DNA of 5,337 nt. It comes from Gemmatimonadota bacterium. Lineage in GTDB: Bacteria; Gemmatimonadota; Gemmatimonadetes; Longimicrobiales; Gaopeijiaceae. Below the pieces are notes generated by a model. That model saw nothing but the letters and a program-made list of their open reading frames with translations. It was not told the DNA's origin and did not search any database. Both the position numbers and the translations under genes were made by a program. Location of the stretch: contig JAPOOQ010000447.1 of the NCBI GenBank assembly GCA_026713345.1, positions 1 through 5,337 on the forward strand, given 5' to 3'. Below are positions 1-5,337 of this stretch, one piece after another; the stretch's first letter is position 1; each line of letters begins with the position of its first letter.

Positions 1-291
1 CGCTGGGTCGGCGAATTCGAATACGGGGGCGAACCGGCCATCGTGCTCTGGGACAGCGCCCTTCGCGCGGCGGTGGGCGCCCGGCCCGTCGCGGGCGGAC
101 GGCGCCTGACCTTCGAAGTCAGGGACGGAGCGATCGTGGACACCGAGACCGGCTCGGTATGGTCGGTGGCCGGCGAGGCCATCTCGGGTTCGCTCCAGGG
201 GGAGCGTCTCGAGCTGGTTTCTGACGCCTACGTCGCGTTCTGGCAGGCCTGGGCAGCGTTTCATCCGGGCACGGAGCTGCCGGATGGGTAG
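1..291 (+). CDS. DUF3179 domain-containing protein, C-terminal fragment
   Basis: The reading frame is open from the first base and ends at TAG 289-291, so only the last 96 residues are present and the start lies outside the window. The visible pattern matches the end of DUF3179 proteins as I know them: a VLWD segment, then RRLTFEV, then DTETGSVWSVAGEAISG, then L-x-G-x-x-L-E, and a closing FWQAWAAFHPGTEL. The D-x-x-T-G-S-x-W motif followed by G-x-A-I-x-G is the most telling part. The family has no established biochemical role, so no function is assigned. Many members are exported or membrane-anchored, but the N-terminus that would show this is missing. The stop codon overlaps the start of the next gene by 8 bases, which suggests co-transcription and translational coupling. 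An internal GTG at 43 could be mistaken for a start, but the homology-like sequence continues upstream of it. Confidence 0.8.
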   Translation, partial: RWVGEFEYGGEPAIVLWDSALRAAVGARPVAGGRRLTFEVRDGAIVDTETGSVWSVAGEAISGSLQGERLELVSDAYVAFWQAWAAFHPGTELPDG

Positions 292-1189
292 GAGCAGCCG
301 GCCTGGCGGCATCGCGCGGACGCGTGGGCGCGAAGCGCGGGCCGGTGTGCGATGGGGGGCTGCCTTCGCGCTCCTGGTGGTCTGGGCGAGTCTTGCCGCC
401 CCGCCCGCGCGGGCACAGTGGGTCGAGCCGCCCGGCAAGGGGTGGGTCACGCTGGCCCTGTACCACCAGGACACGCGCGACCACTTCGACACGAGCGGTG
501 AACGACGGGCTTTCTTCGCCGACGGCCACGCCGTCAGCACCGCCACCTTCCTCACCGGCGCGGTCGGACTGGTGAACGGGGTGGACATGTGGGCGCAGCT
601 CGCCGTCCAGCGGCTGCGCTACGACGACGGCGGGATGGACCGCCTCGCGACCGGGTTGGGGGACGCGCGGCTCTGGCTGCGCGCCGCGCCGCTCAGGTGG
701 CTGGGTTCGTCATTCCCCTTCGCGATCCGGGGCGGCGTGAAGCTGCCGGTAGGCGACTTCCAGGTGGTGAGCGATTTCATCCCGCTCGGAGACGGCCAGC
801 GCGACTGGGAGATCATCGCGGAGGCGGGCCACTCGTTCTGGCCGCGTTCGGCGTACCTTTCCGGGTGGGTGGGCTACCGCTGGCGGGAGGAGAACCGCGA
901 GTCGCTCAAGGATCACGGAGATGAACTGTTCTACTTTGTGCAGGCCGGCGCGCAGGCCGGGCGGTGGGGCTGCAGGATCGCCCTCGACGGTTGGGACGGG
1001 GCGGCGGGGGTCACCGAGGGGGTGTGGGTTCCGAGTTTCCAGCGGGACCTGGTCCAGTTGCAACCGTCGCTGTTGCGCGAGATCGGGCCGGGGGAGGCGG
1101 AGCTGGGGGTGCGCTTCACGCTCCACGGCAGGAATATTCCGGCGGGCAGCACTGTTGTTTCCAGGTACTTCATGAGATGGGGGAATTGA
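284..1189 (+). CDS. Exported outer-membrane beta-barrel-like protein, function unknown
   Basis: This 301-residue protein starts at ATG 284, with GGAG at 273-276 seven bases upstream. An Arg-rich n-region is followed by a hydrophobic core (about residues 24-39) and a PPARA/QW signal peptidase I site near residues 44/45. A GTG at 347 (residue 22) would give a more normal signal peptide, but it has no clear ribosome binding site. The mature part has alternating hydrophobic and polar stretches rich in Trp, Tyr and Gly, for example YLSGWVGYRWRE and GLGDARLWLR. The latter resembles a strand motif in phenol-degradation MetA-like and other outer-membrane transporter barrels. The end (VVSRYFMRWGN) is rich in aromatics, as in barrel final strands. 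The likely location is the outer membrane, with a role as a channel or a structural barrel; the substrate cannot be read from the sequence. The stop overlaps the next start in TGATG, so it probably shares a transcript with the downstream gene. Confidence 0.72.
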   Translation: MGRSSRPGGIARTRGREARAGVRWGAAFALLVVWASLAAPPARAQWVEPPGKGWVTLALYHQDTRDHFDTSGERRAFFADGHAVSTATFLTGAVGLVNGVDMWAQLAVQRLRYDDGGMDRLATGLGDARLWLRAAPLRWLGSSFPFAIRGGVKLPVGDFQVVSDFIPLGDGQRDWEIIAEAGHSFWPRSAYLSGWVGYRWREENRESLKDHGDELFYFVQAGAQAGRWGCRIALDGWDGAAGVTEGVWVPSFQRDLVQLQPSLLREIGPGEAELGVRFTLHGRNIPAGSTVVSRYFMRWGN

Positions 1190-2931
1190 TGAGACGCATC
1201 GCAATCGGCCCGGGCCGTGGCTCGGGGAGCGGGGGGTGGATGAGCGTGGCCGTGGGGAGGACCCTCCTGATCCTGGCGGCGAGCGCGGCCGTGTGGGCGT
1301 GTGGGGCGGGGGAGGGTGGCGACCCGGGCGGGATGGTGGAGGCGGCGCCGCAGGTGGCGTCTTCGCCGCGCGGGGTGGTGGTGGCGGCGCAGCCGCTGGC
1401 GGCGGAGGCCGGAGCGGAGATGCTGGATGCGGGTGGCAACGCGGCGGATGCGGCGGTGGCGGCGGCCTTCGCCATATCCGTGGTCGAGCCCTCGATGAAC
1501 AGCATCGGAGGCCGTACCCAGATTCTGGTCCGCCTGCCGGACGGCAATGTCGCGGGAATCGACGCGACCACCCAGGCGCCCGCGACCTACGATCCCGAGA
1601 CCGCTCCACAGGCGTCGTACGGGTACCCGACGGTGGGCGTGCCGGGGGCGGTGGCGGGGCTGGCCCGCCTGCTCCGCGAGCACGGCACAATGTCGCTGGA
1701 AGAGGTCATGGCTCCGGCGATCGCACTGGCGGAAGACGGGTTTGTCCTCCTACCGGGCGAGGCGGCACGGCACGCCGCGGGAGCCGCGCAGCTCGCCGAG
1801 TTCGAGGGCTCGCGGGAGCACTTCCTGCTCGAAGGCGATCGTGCCCGTCCCGCCGAAACGATCTTCGTCCAGCAGGATCTGGCCGCCACGCTGCGCGCGA
1901 TCGCCACCGGCGGCGAGGATGTCTTCTACCGCGGCGAGATCGCCGGGCGGATCGCTGCCGACATGGAGGCGAACGGCGGCGCGGTCACGACCGAGTCGCT
2001 GGCGGCCTATGAAGCGCTCGACGCCCGCATTGTGCGGGGCAGCTACCGCGGCTACGAACTCGTGGGCACCGATGTCCCGGCCTCCGGCGCGGTCAGCATC
2101 GGAATCCTGCACATCCTGGAGCATTTCGACATGGCTGCGGCGGTGGACGAGAGCTGGGCGGCCCTGGTCGGCACCGCCATCGCGCGGGCATTCGAGGAGC
2201 GGACCGTCGCGCGCCGGAACGGCCTTGCCGATCTGTCCTTCATGACCGACAAGGAATGGGCCGCCGACATCGCGGCCGGCATCGACGTGCCCGGAGCGAC
2301 ACGTCGGATTGCCCCTTCCGCAGTCGCCTCAGCGGCCGATTGGGACGCCTCGGGATGGGGTCCGGAGCAGAGCCACACCACCCACCTATCCGCGGCCGAC
2401 GGCACCGGGATGTACGTGGCGCTCACCCAGACCATCGGCCCCAATCTGGGCTCCAAGGTCATGACCCCGGGCCTTGGCTTCCTGTACGCGGCTACCCTGG
2501 GCGGCTACCTCGGCTACATGGAACCCGGGGAGCGTGCCAGGTCGAGCATCTCCCCGCTCATGGTGCTTCAGGACGACGAACCCGTACTGGTCCTCGGCGC
2601 CGCCGGAGGCGCGAGGATCATTTCCGCGGTCGTCCAGGCGGTAGTGCGCGTCGTCGACCAGGGGATGAGCCTCCCGGACGCACTCGCAGCGGCCCGCGTA
2701 CACCCCATCGACGGTGGCATCCAGATGGAAACCTCGCCCGGGATCGGCTGGGCGGCCGAGGACATTGCCGAAGTGGTTGCGTGGGGGATGGAGGTGCAGG
2801 AAGTGGAGCGCGAAGGCGCCTTCGGCCGGATCCACGGGATCTGGGTGAACCCCGCGACAGGCGAGCTGGTCGGTGTGGCGGATCCGGACTGGGAAGGAGC
2901 AGCGACCGTGCCGGGGGTCCAGGGGAACTAG
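1189..2931 (+). CDS. Gamma-glutamyltransferase-like Ntn-hydrolase, predicted lipoprotein
   Basis: The chosen start is ATG 1189, coupled to the previous stop in TGATG, giving 580 residues, about the length of the E. coli Ggt precursor. ATG 1240 (residue 18) is a good alternative because the signal peptide follows it directly: a hydrophobic stretch at 25-37, then Cys38 after VWA, a plausible but imperfect lipobox. Family marks in order are GGNAADAAVAAAF (82-94), SIGG (105-108), GVPGAVAG, TTHLS (397-401), SSISP (452-456) and GAAGGARI (470-477). Thr397 aligns with E. coli nucleophile Thr391, so autocleavage would give a small subunit of about 184 residues. Classical enzymes cleave the gamma-glutamyl bond of glutathione and relatives. 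Here the residues that bind the glutamyl group differ: Arg114 becomes Thr127, Asn411 becomes Gly417, Gln430 becomes Thr436 and Asp433 becomes Gly439. The lid loop is also missing. I therefore expect an active, self-processing hydrolase with a different substrate, acting in the periplasm or on the cell surface. Confidence 0.88.
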   Translation: MRRIAIGPGRGSGSGGWMSVAVGRTLLILAASAAVWACGAGEGGDPGGMVEAAPQVASSPRGVVVAAQPLAAEAGAEMLDAGGNAADAAVAAAFAISVVEPSMNSIGGRTQILVRLPDGNVAGIDATTQAPATYDPETAPQASYGYPTVGVPGAVAGLARLLREHGTMSLEEVMAPAIALAEDGFVLLPGEAARHAAGAAQLAEFEGSREHFLLEGDRARPAETIFVQQDLAATLRAIATGGEDVFYRGEIAGRIAADMEANGGAVTTESLAAYEALDARIVRGSYRGYELVGTDVPASGAVSIGILHILEHFDMAAAVDESWAALVGTAIARAFEERTVARRNGLADLSFMTDKEWAADIAAGIDVPGATRRIAPSAVASAADWDASGWGPEQSHTTHLSAADGTGMYVALTQTIGPNLGSKVMTPGLGFLYAATLGGYLGYMEPGERARSSISPLMVLQDDEPVLVLGAAGGARIISAVVQAVVRVVDQGMSLPDALAAARVHPIDGGIQMETSPGIGWAAEDIAEVVAWGMEVQEVEREGAFGRIHGIWVNPATGELVGVADPDWEGAATVPGVQGN

Positions 2932-3102
2932 CTGCGGTCGCACCGAGAGCGGAGCTATTCGCCCGAGGAGCAACGCCGAGCGGTGCTTCAGTAGCCCGGA
3001 AAGTAAAGTCAACATGACAATTTGTAATATTCTCTTGACACTGCGAGTGCATGAGCACCGCGACCCAGCCCGGATGCATCGCCTCTCGAATGCAGCGGGG
3101 AC
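2932..3102. other. Intergenic region between convergent genes, with AT-rich patch
   Basis: These 171 bases lie between the stop of the transferase-like gene and the stop of the minus-strand ATPase gene. The first part is GC-rich. It contains a weak GCACCG/CGGTGC pair (2940-2945 and 2981-2986) with a long loop and no T-run, so I do not call a terminator for the upstream gene. Positions 3001-3040 are strikingly AT-rich for this window, with 11 G or C in 40 bases. They hold short palindromic pieces: GTCA-ACA-TGAC at 3008-3018 and ACAATTTGT at 3017-3025. I see no credible small gene here. Confidence 0.6.
3043..3082 (-). terminator. Possible terminator hairpin downstream of the DUF4143 gene
   Basis: GCGAGTGCAT (3043-3052) pairs with ATGCATCGC (3074-3082), making a 9-bp stem with one bulged G at 3047 and a 21-base loop. 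Read on the minus strand it begins about 20 bases after the ATPase stop codon and is followed by AT-rich DNA, which suits a transcription terminator. The strict U-run expected of a rho-independent terminator is absent, so this could also be a transcript-end stabilising hairpin or a protein site. Confidence 0.3.
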
Positions 3103-4329
3103 TTATTCCACGGGCCAAGGCCGCACCGCCAGCCGCTCCCCGGGCCGCACCGCCTGCAGGAATTCGGCGACCGGGAGGCACCGCGTCCCATCCTCCAGGG
3201 TGTGTTTGCGCCCGCGATACAGAATCGCCGTCCCCGCGTCCGGGTAATCCCGGCGAAACGCCCGGAGAGCACGGAACTCCGGTGCCCCCACTTCATCGGA
3301 GTTGGTGACCTTGAAGCCCACGGTGCCGTCACTGCCGTCAACAACGACATCGATCTCCGTTCCCGCCCGCGTCCTCCAGTAGCACAGCTTCACGTCCCTT
3401 CGCGAGTAGGCTGCCCAGGCCCGAATCTGTTGCACGACGAGACCGGCCAGCGCCTGACGCTCGACTTCGGCCGATCCGGCTGTCCCACCGGGTGGGAGCA
3501 ACGCGCGGAAGAATCCGGTGTCGAAGAGGAACAGCTTGTCACGCGCGACGGTGGCACGCCTCGGTTTTCTCCCGGACGCGGGGTCCGGGGATTGCGGCCG
3601 CCCCTGGAAAACGGGCAACCGGAAAGCCAGCAGCAAGTCTTCCAGAATGGCAATGTACGCGGCGACGACTTTGCGTTCGGCCGCACACTCCCTGGCCACT
3701 CGCGCGATGTTGAGCCGGAGCGTGTGGGAAGTGCCGATCGCTCGCAGGAAGCGGCTGAAGCGTCCGAAGTGACGCGTCCGCCCGAGGGAAATGACTTCCG
3801 CCAGACAGCGCTGGCCATAGGTGCCCACCACCCCGGCGGGATCACTTGCCGCGACGGAACCGGGAAGCGTTCCGAACCGCAGTGCGCGGTCGAGGTCGAA
3901 ATCCCGCACCTCGCAGGCCAGCAGGGGGTGGAGGGTGTATCGCGCGAGGTTGCTGTTGAACGAAGCGTCTCCGCTCCCGAACATGCGTGCACATGACGTT
4001 GTGAAGATGAAGCGCCGGGGAGACTGCTCCTTCAAGATCCGATCGAGGAACGGAAACAGCCTCGGAGCATGCTGGATCTCGTCTACGACGACGCTTCTGC
4101 ACCCGGGGGCATCCGCGAGAAGCTCGTTGAGCCTCTCGGGCCGGGCCATGAGGTTGCGGCGGAGTGAAGGAGACTCCATATCCAGATGGATGGAATCCGG
4201 CAACTGGTTGCGAACCCAGGTTGACTTGCCCGTGCCGCGGGCGCCCAGAAGCAGGACGTTGCCCTGCGGAAGGTTGAAAAATCGGCGATTAAGCTCCATT
4301 TGTAATCGGTTAGCCTCGTCCAGTTGCAT
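3103..4329 (-). CDS. AAA+ ATPase with DUF4143 domain (COG1373-like)
   Basis: The frame runs leftward from ATG 4329 (408 residues) to TAA at 3105-3103. A TTG at 4359 would add ten residues, and ATG 4299 would give a 398-residue protein starting MELNRRFF. The latter start is favoured if the promoter at 4330-4359 is real. Counting from the TTG, Walker A is GARGTGKST at 39-47 and Walker B is VVVDEIQ with Asp93-Glu94. A sensor-like FTTSCAR follows (119-125), where relatives as I recall have LTGSSAR. Next come a winged-helix-like stretch ending ILEDLLLAFRLPVF and the DUF4143 part with AWAAY, YWRTRAGTEID and a terminal RDYPDAGTAILYRG. Relatives are widespread ATPases without a settled role. The C-terminal domain resembles a PD-(D/E)xK fold in which E-x-K is usual, but here it reads K350-V-T352, so nuclease-type chemistry is unlikely. 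No RBS is evident at any of the starts. The gene opposes both flanking genes and looks like an independent cargo gene. Confidence 0.85.
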   Translation of the reverse strand: MQLDEANRLQMELNRRFFNLPQGNVLLLGARGTGKSTWVRNQLPDSIHLDMESPSLRRNLMARPERLNELLADAPGCRSVVVDEIQHAPRLFPFLDRILKEQSPRRFIFTTSCARMFGSGDASFNSNLARYTLHPLLACEVRDFDLDRALRFGTLPGSVAASDPAGVVGTYGQRCLAEVISLGRTRHFGRFSRFLRAIGTSHTLRLNIARVARECAAERKVVAAYIAILEDLLLAFRLPVFQGRPQSPDPASGRKPRRATVARDKLFLFDTGFFRALLPPGGTAGSAEVERQALAGLVVQQIRAWAAYSRRDVKLCYWRTRAGTEIDVVVDGSDGTVGFKVTNSDEVGAPEFRALRAFRRDYPDAGTAILYRGRKHTLEDGTRCLPVAEFLQAVRPGERLAVRPWPVE

Positions 4330-4359
4330 ATAATAGAATGAATAATCAAAAAACGTCAA
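4330..4359 (-). promoter_or_regulatory. Sigma70-like promoter for the DUF4143 ATPase gene
   Basis: Reading the minus strand, TTGACG (4359-4354) is followed by an 18-base AT-rich spacer and TATTAT (4335-4330). Each box matches the TTGACA/TATAAT consensus at five of six positions. Initiation would fall near 4323, downstream of the ATG at 4329. A working promoter here therefore implies translation from ATG 4299, which has GAGG at 4317-4314, a rather long 14 bases upstream. This is seen by eye only. Promoter rules for this unidentified lineage may differ. Confidence 0.5.
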
Positions 4360-4432
4360 TGAGTGTTAGCGGGGATGCCTCGTCGCTGATGGTAGGAAGT
4401 GGTCGCTTGCTGGTCCCCCGCCGTCTTGTTGA

Positions 4433-4468
4433 TCATTATTGGGTACCATAAGCACCATCCAATGATGA
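4433..4468. repeat. Inverted repeat in the divergent intergenic region, possible operator
   Basis: TCATTATTGG (4433-4442) pairs with CCAATGATGA (4459-4468). The stem is 10 bp with one G-T wobble and a 16-base spacer. It lies about 100 bp from each of the two divergent starts, a position suited to a regulator site or to an RNA hairpin in the leader of the amidohydrolase gene. An overlapping pair, AGCACC (4451-4456) with GGTGCT (4491-4496), begins in its spacer. The perfect 8-bp palindrome GACTAGTC is at 4475-4482. No regulator family can be named from these. Confidence 0.4.
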
Positions 4469-4526
4469 AATGCTGACTAGTCGATGATTCGGTGCTGATG
4501 AAGACGCCCCCGCCCCACTCCGACTG

Positions 4527-4532
4527 AAGGAG
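4527..4532 (+). promoter_or_regulatory. Shine-Dalgarno AAGGAG that fixes a TTG start
   Basis: AAGGAG ends eight bases before TTG 4541. It decides the start of the amidohydrolase: no ATG or GTG is as well placed, and the peptide starting at this TTG is a complete lipoprotein signal. Confidence 0.75.
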
Positions 4533-4540
4533 CACAGCCC

Positions 4541-5337
4541 TTGAAGCACAGCCTGCGAGCCCTCACTCTCGTTGCCGCGCTGGCCGCCTGCGAGGCACCT
4601 TTCTACGATACGATCCTGCGGGGTGGACAGGTCCTGGATGGAACCGGCGCGCCTGCACGCGAGACCGATGTCGCCATCCTTGGCGGACGCATTGCGGCGA
4701 TCGGTGATCTGAGCCGCGCGGAGGCGGAAACCGCGATCGACGCGCGGGGGCTCTACGTCAGCCCCGGATTCATCGACACGCATTCACACGCGGGCCCGGG
4801 CCTCGCGACGGCGGAGCGCAGCCACGGCGAGCCGCTCCTCGCGCAGGGGCTGACCACGGTCGTGGTGAACCCCGACGGCGGCGGGCCGGTCGACCTCGAC
4901 GAACAGCGCGCCGCCCTGGAAGCGGACGGGCTCGGGGTGAACGTGGCTCAGCTGGTTCCGCACGGCTCGGTGCGCGGGCGCGTGATCGGAAGCGAGGATC
5001 GGGCGCCGAGCGACGAAGAGCTCGACACGATGCGCGGGCTGGTGCGCGCCGGGATGGAGGCCGGCGCGTGGGGACTGTCTTCGGGCACCTTCTACACCCC
5101 GGGCAGCTATTCGGAGAACTCCGAGCTGGTCGAGTTGGGCCGTGTGGTGGCGGAGTTCGGCGGCCTGTACACGAGCCACATCCGGGACGAATCCAACTAC
5201 ACGATCGGCGTGGTGGCTGCGGTCGAGGAGGTGATCGAGGTGGGGCGCGAGGCCGGAATCACCGCCGTGGTTACCCACATCAAGGCGCTGGGCCCCCCGG
5301 TCTGGGGCGCTTCCGCCGAGATCGTGGCACGGATTTC
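4541..5337 (+). CDS. D-aminoacylase-type amidohydrolase lipoprotein, N-terminal part
   Basis: The frame opens at TTG 4541 behind AAGGAG and stays open to the window edge (265 codons plus two bases). The C-terminal half is missing: family members are usually about 480-560 residues. The first 17 residues are a clear lipoprotein signal: Lys and Arg, a hydrophobic core, then the LAAC lipobox with Cys17. The start of the composite beta domain follows (YDTILRGGQVLDGTG), then the metallo-hydrolase entry GFIDTHSH with ligands His81 and His83. GLSSGTFYTPGSYSE is typical of N-acyl-D-amino-acid deacylases and their relatives. YTSHIRDE supplies His213 and VTHIKALG supplies His246, both expected metal ligands. 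Where D-aminoacylase has the ligand Cys of its GNCG motif, this protein has NPDGGG with Asp112. Such enzymes hydrolyse N-acyl groups or related amides and cyclic imides; here this would happen in the periplasm, lipid-anchored. The exact substrate is unknown. The coding frame is supported by motif continuity; the long antisense frames opposite it (4436-4783 and 4784-5278) are shadows. Confidence 0.87.
   Translation, partial: MKHSLRALTLVAALAACEAPFYDTILRGGQVLDGTGAPARETDVAILGGRIAAIGDLSRAEAETAIDARGLYVSPGFIDTHSHAGPGLATAERSHGEPLLAQGLTTVVVNPDGGGPVDLDEQRAALEADGLGVNVAQLVPHGSVRGRVIGSEDRAPSDEELDTMRGLVRAGMEAGAWGLSSGTFYTPGSYSENSELVELGRVVAEFGGLYTSHIRDESNYTIGVVAAVEEVIEVGREAGITAVVTHIKALGPPVWGASAEIVARI

Noticed and set aside
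1380..1470. GGCGGN-rich low-complexity stretch as a tandem repeat
   Set aside because: It is explained by Gly/Ala-rich codons of the conserved GGNAADAAVAAAF region and has no exact repeat unit.
710..1690. Long proline-rich frame on the minus strand, 326 codons
   Set aside because: It lies opposite the barrel and transferase-like genes. Its Pro/Arg/Ala bias is what antisense reading of GC-rich codons produces, and it has no recognisable motif.
2940..2986. GCACCG/CGGTGC inverted repeat as a terminator for the transferase-like gene
   Set aside because: The stem is only 6 bp, the loop is about 35 bases and no T-run follows.
3035..3040. TTGACA as a plus-strand -35 box
   Set aside because: No -10-like sequence occurs 16-18 bases downstream, where the DNA is GC-rich, and no plus-strand gene begins nearby.
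3202..3996. 264-codon plus-strand frame opposite the ATPase gene
   Set aside because: The minus strand here carries Walker A, Walker B and DUF4143 motifs in one frame. The plus frame has no domain resemblance and is a shadow.
4784..5278. His/Ala/Arg-rich minus-strand frame opposite the amidohydrolase, with another at 4436-4783
   Set aside because: The plus strand encodes HSH, SHIRDE and THIK motifs continuously from 4541 to the edge, so the antisense frames are by-products.

Overview
This is a 5.3 kb stretch of high-GC bacterial chromosome. The organism is a diderm: the window encodes a predicted outer-membrane beta-barrel protein and two predicted lipoproteins. The style of the proteins (a DUF3179 protein, a divergent gamma-glutamyltransferase lipoprotein, an amidohydrolase lipoprotein and a DUF4143 ATPase) would suit Gemmatimonadota or a neighbouring phylum. 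That placement is an impression from family resemblance and was not tested.

Layout. (1) Positions 1-2931, plus strand, form a tight gene run. It starts with the C-terminal end of a DUF3179 protein (1-291). An 8-base overlap leads to an exported beta-barrel-like protein (284-1189). A TGATG stop/start then leads to a gamma-glutamyltransferase-like Ntn-hydrolase (1189-2931). (2) Positions 2932-3102 have no gene. They hold an AT-rich patch and a bulged inverted repeat. (3) An AAA+/DUF4143 ATPase lies on the minus strand (about 3103-4329), convergent with the gene run. (4) Positions 4330-4540 separate two divergent genes. They hold a good minus-strand sigma70-like promoter and several overlapping inverted repeats. 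(5) From 4541 to the window edge, plus strand, is the N-terminal half of a D-aminoacylase-type amidohydrolase lipoprotein. It is open to the end of the window and has a strong Shine-Dalgarno sequence before a TTG start.

How they might work together. The transferase-like protein and the amidohydrolase are both predicted to act on amide bonds of amino-acid derivatives from the cell envelope. With the beta-barrel protein this fits scavenging or turnover of peptides or modified amino acids. This is inference from family and predicted location. The DUF4143 gene looks like an unrelated insertion: it lies in the opposite orientation, is bracketed by two AT-rich patches and shares a 9-bp direct repeat at its edges.

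The most interesting signals are in the proteins. The gamma-glutamyltransferase-like enzyme keeps the catalytic threonine and oxyanion elements but appears to have lost the residues that hold the gamma-glutamyl group, and the lid loop. The DUF4143 protein has lost the E-x-K of its nuclease-like motif. The amidohydrolase has Asp where classical D-aminoacylases have a metal-binding Cys. I see no CRISPR array, tRNA, rRNA or recognisable transposase, and no convincing new multi-gene system.
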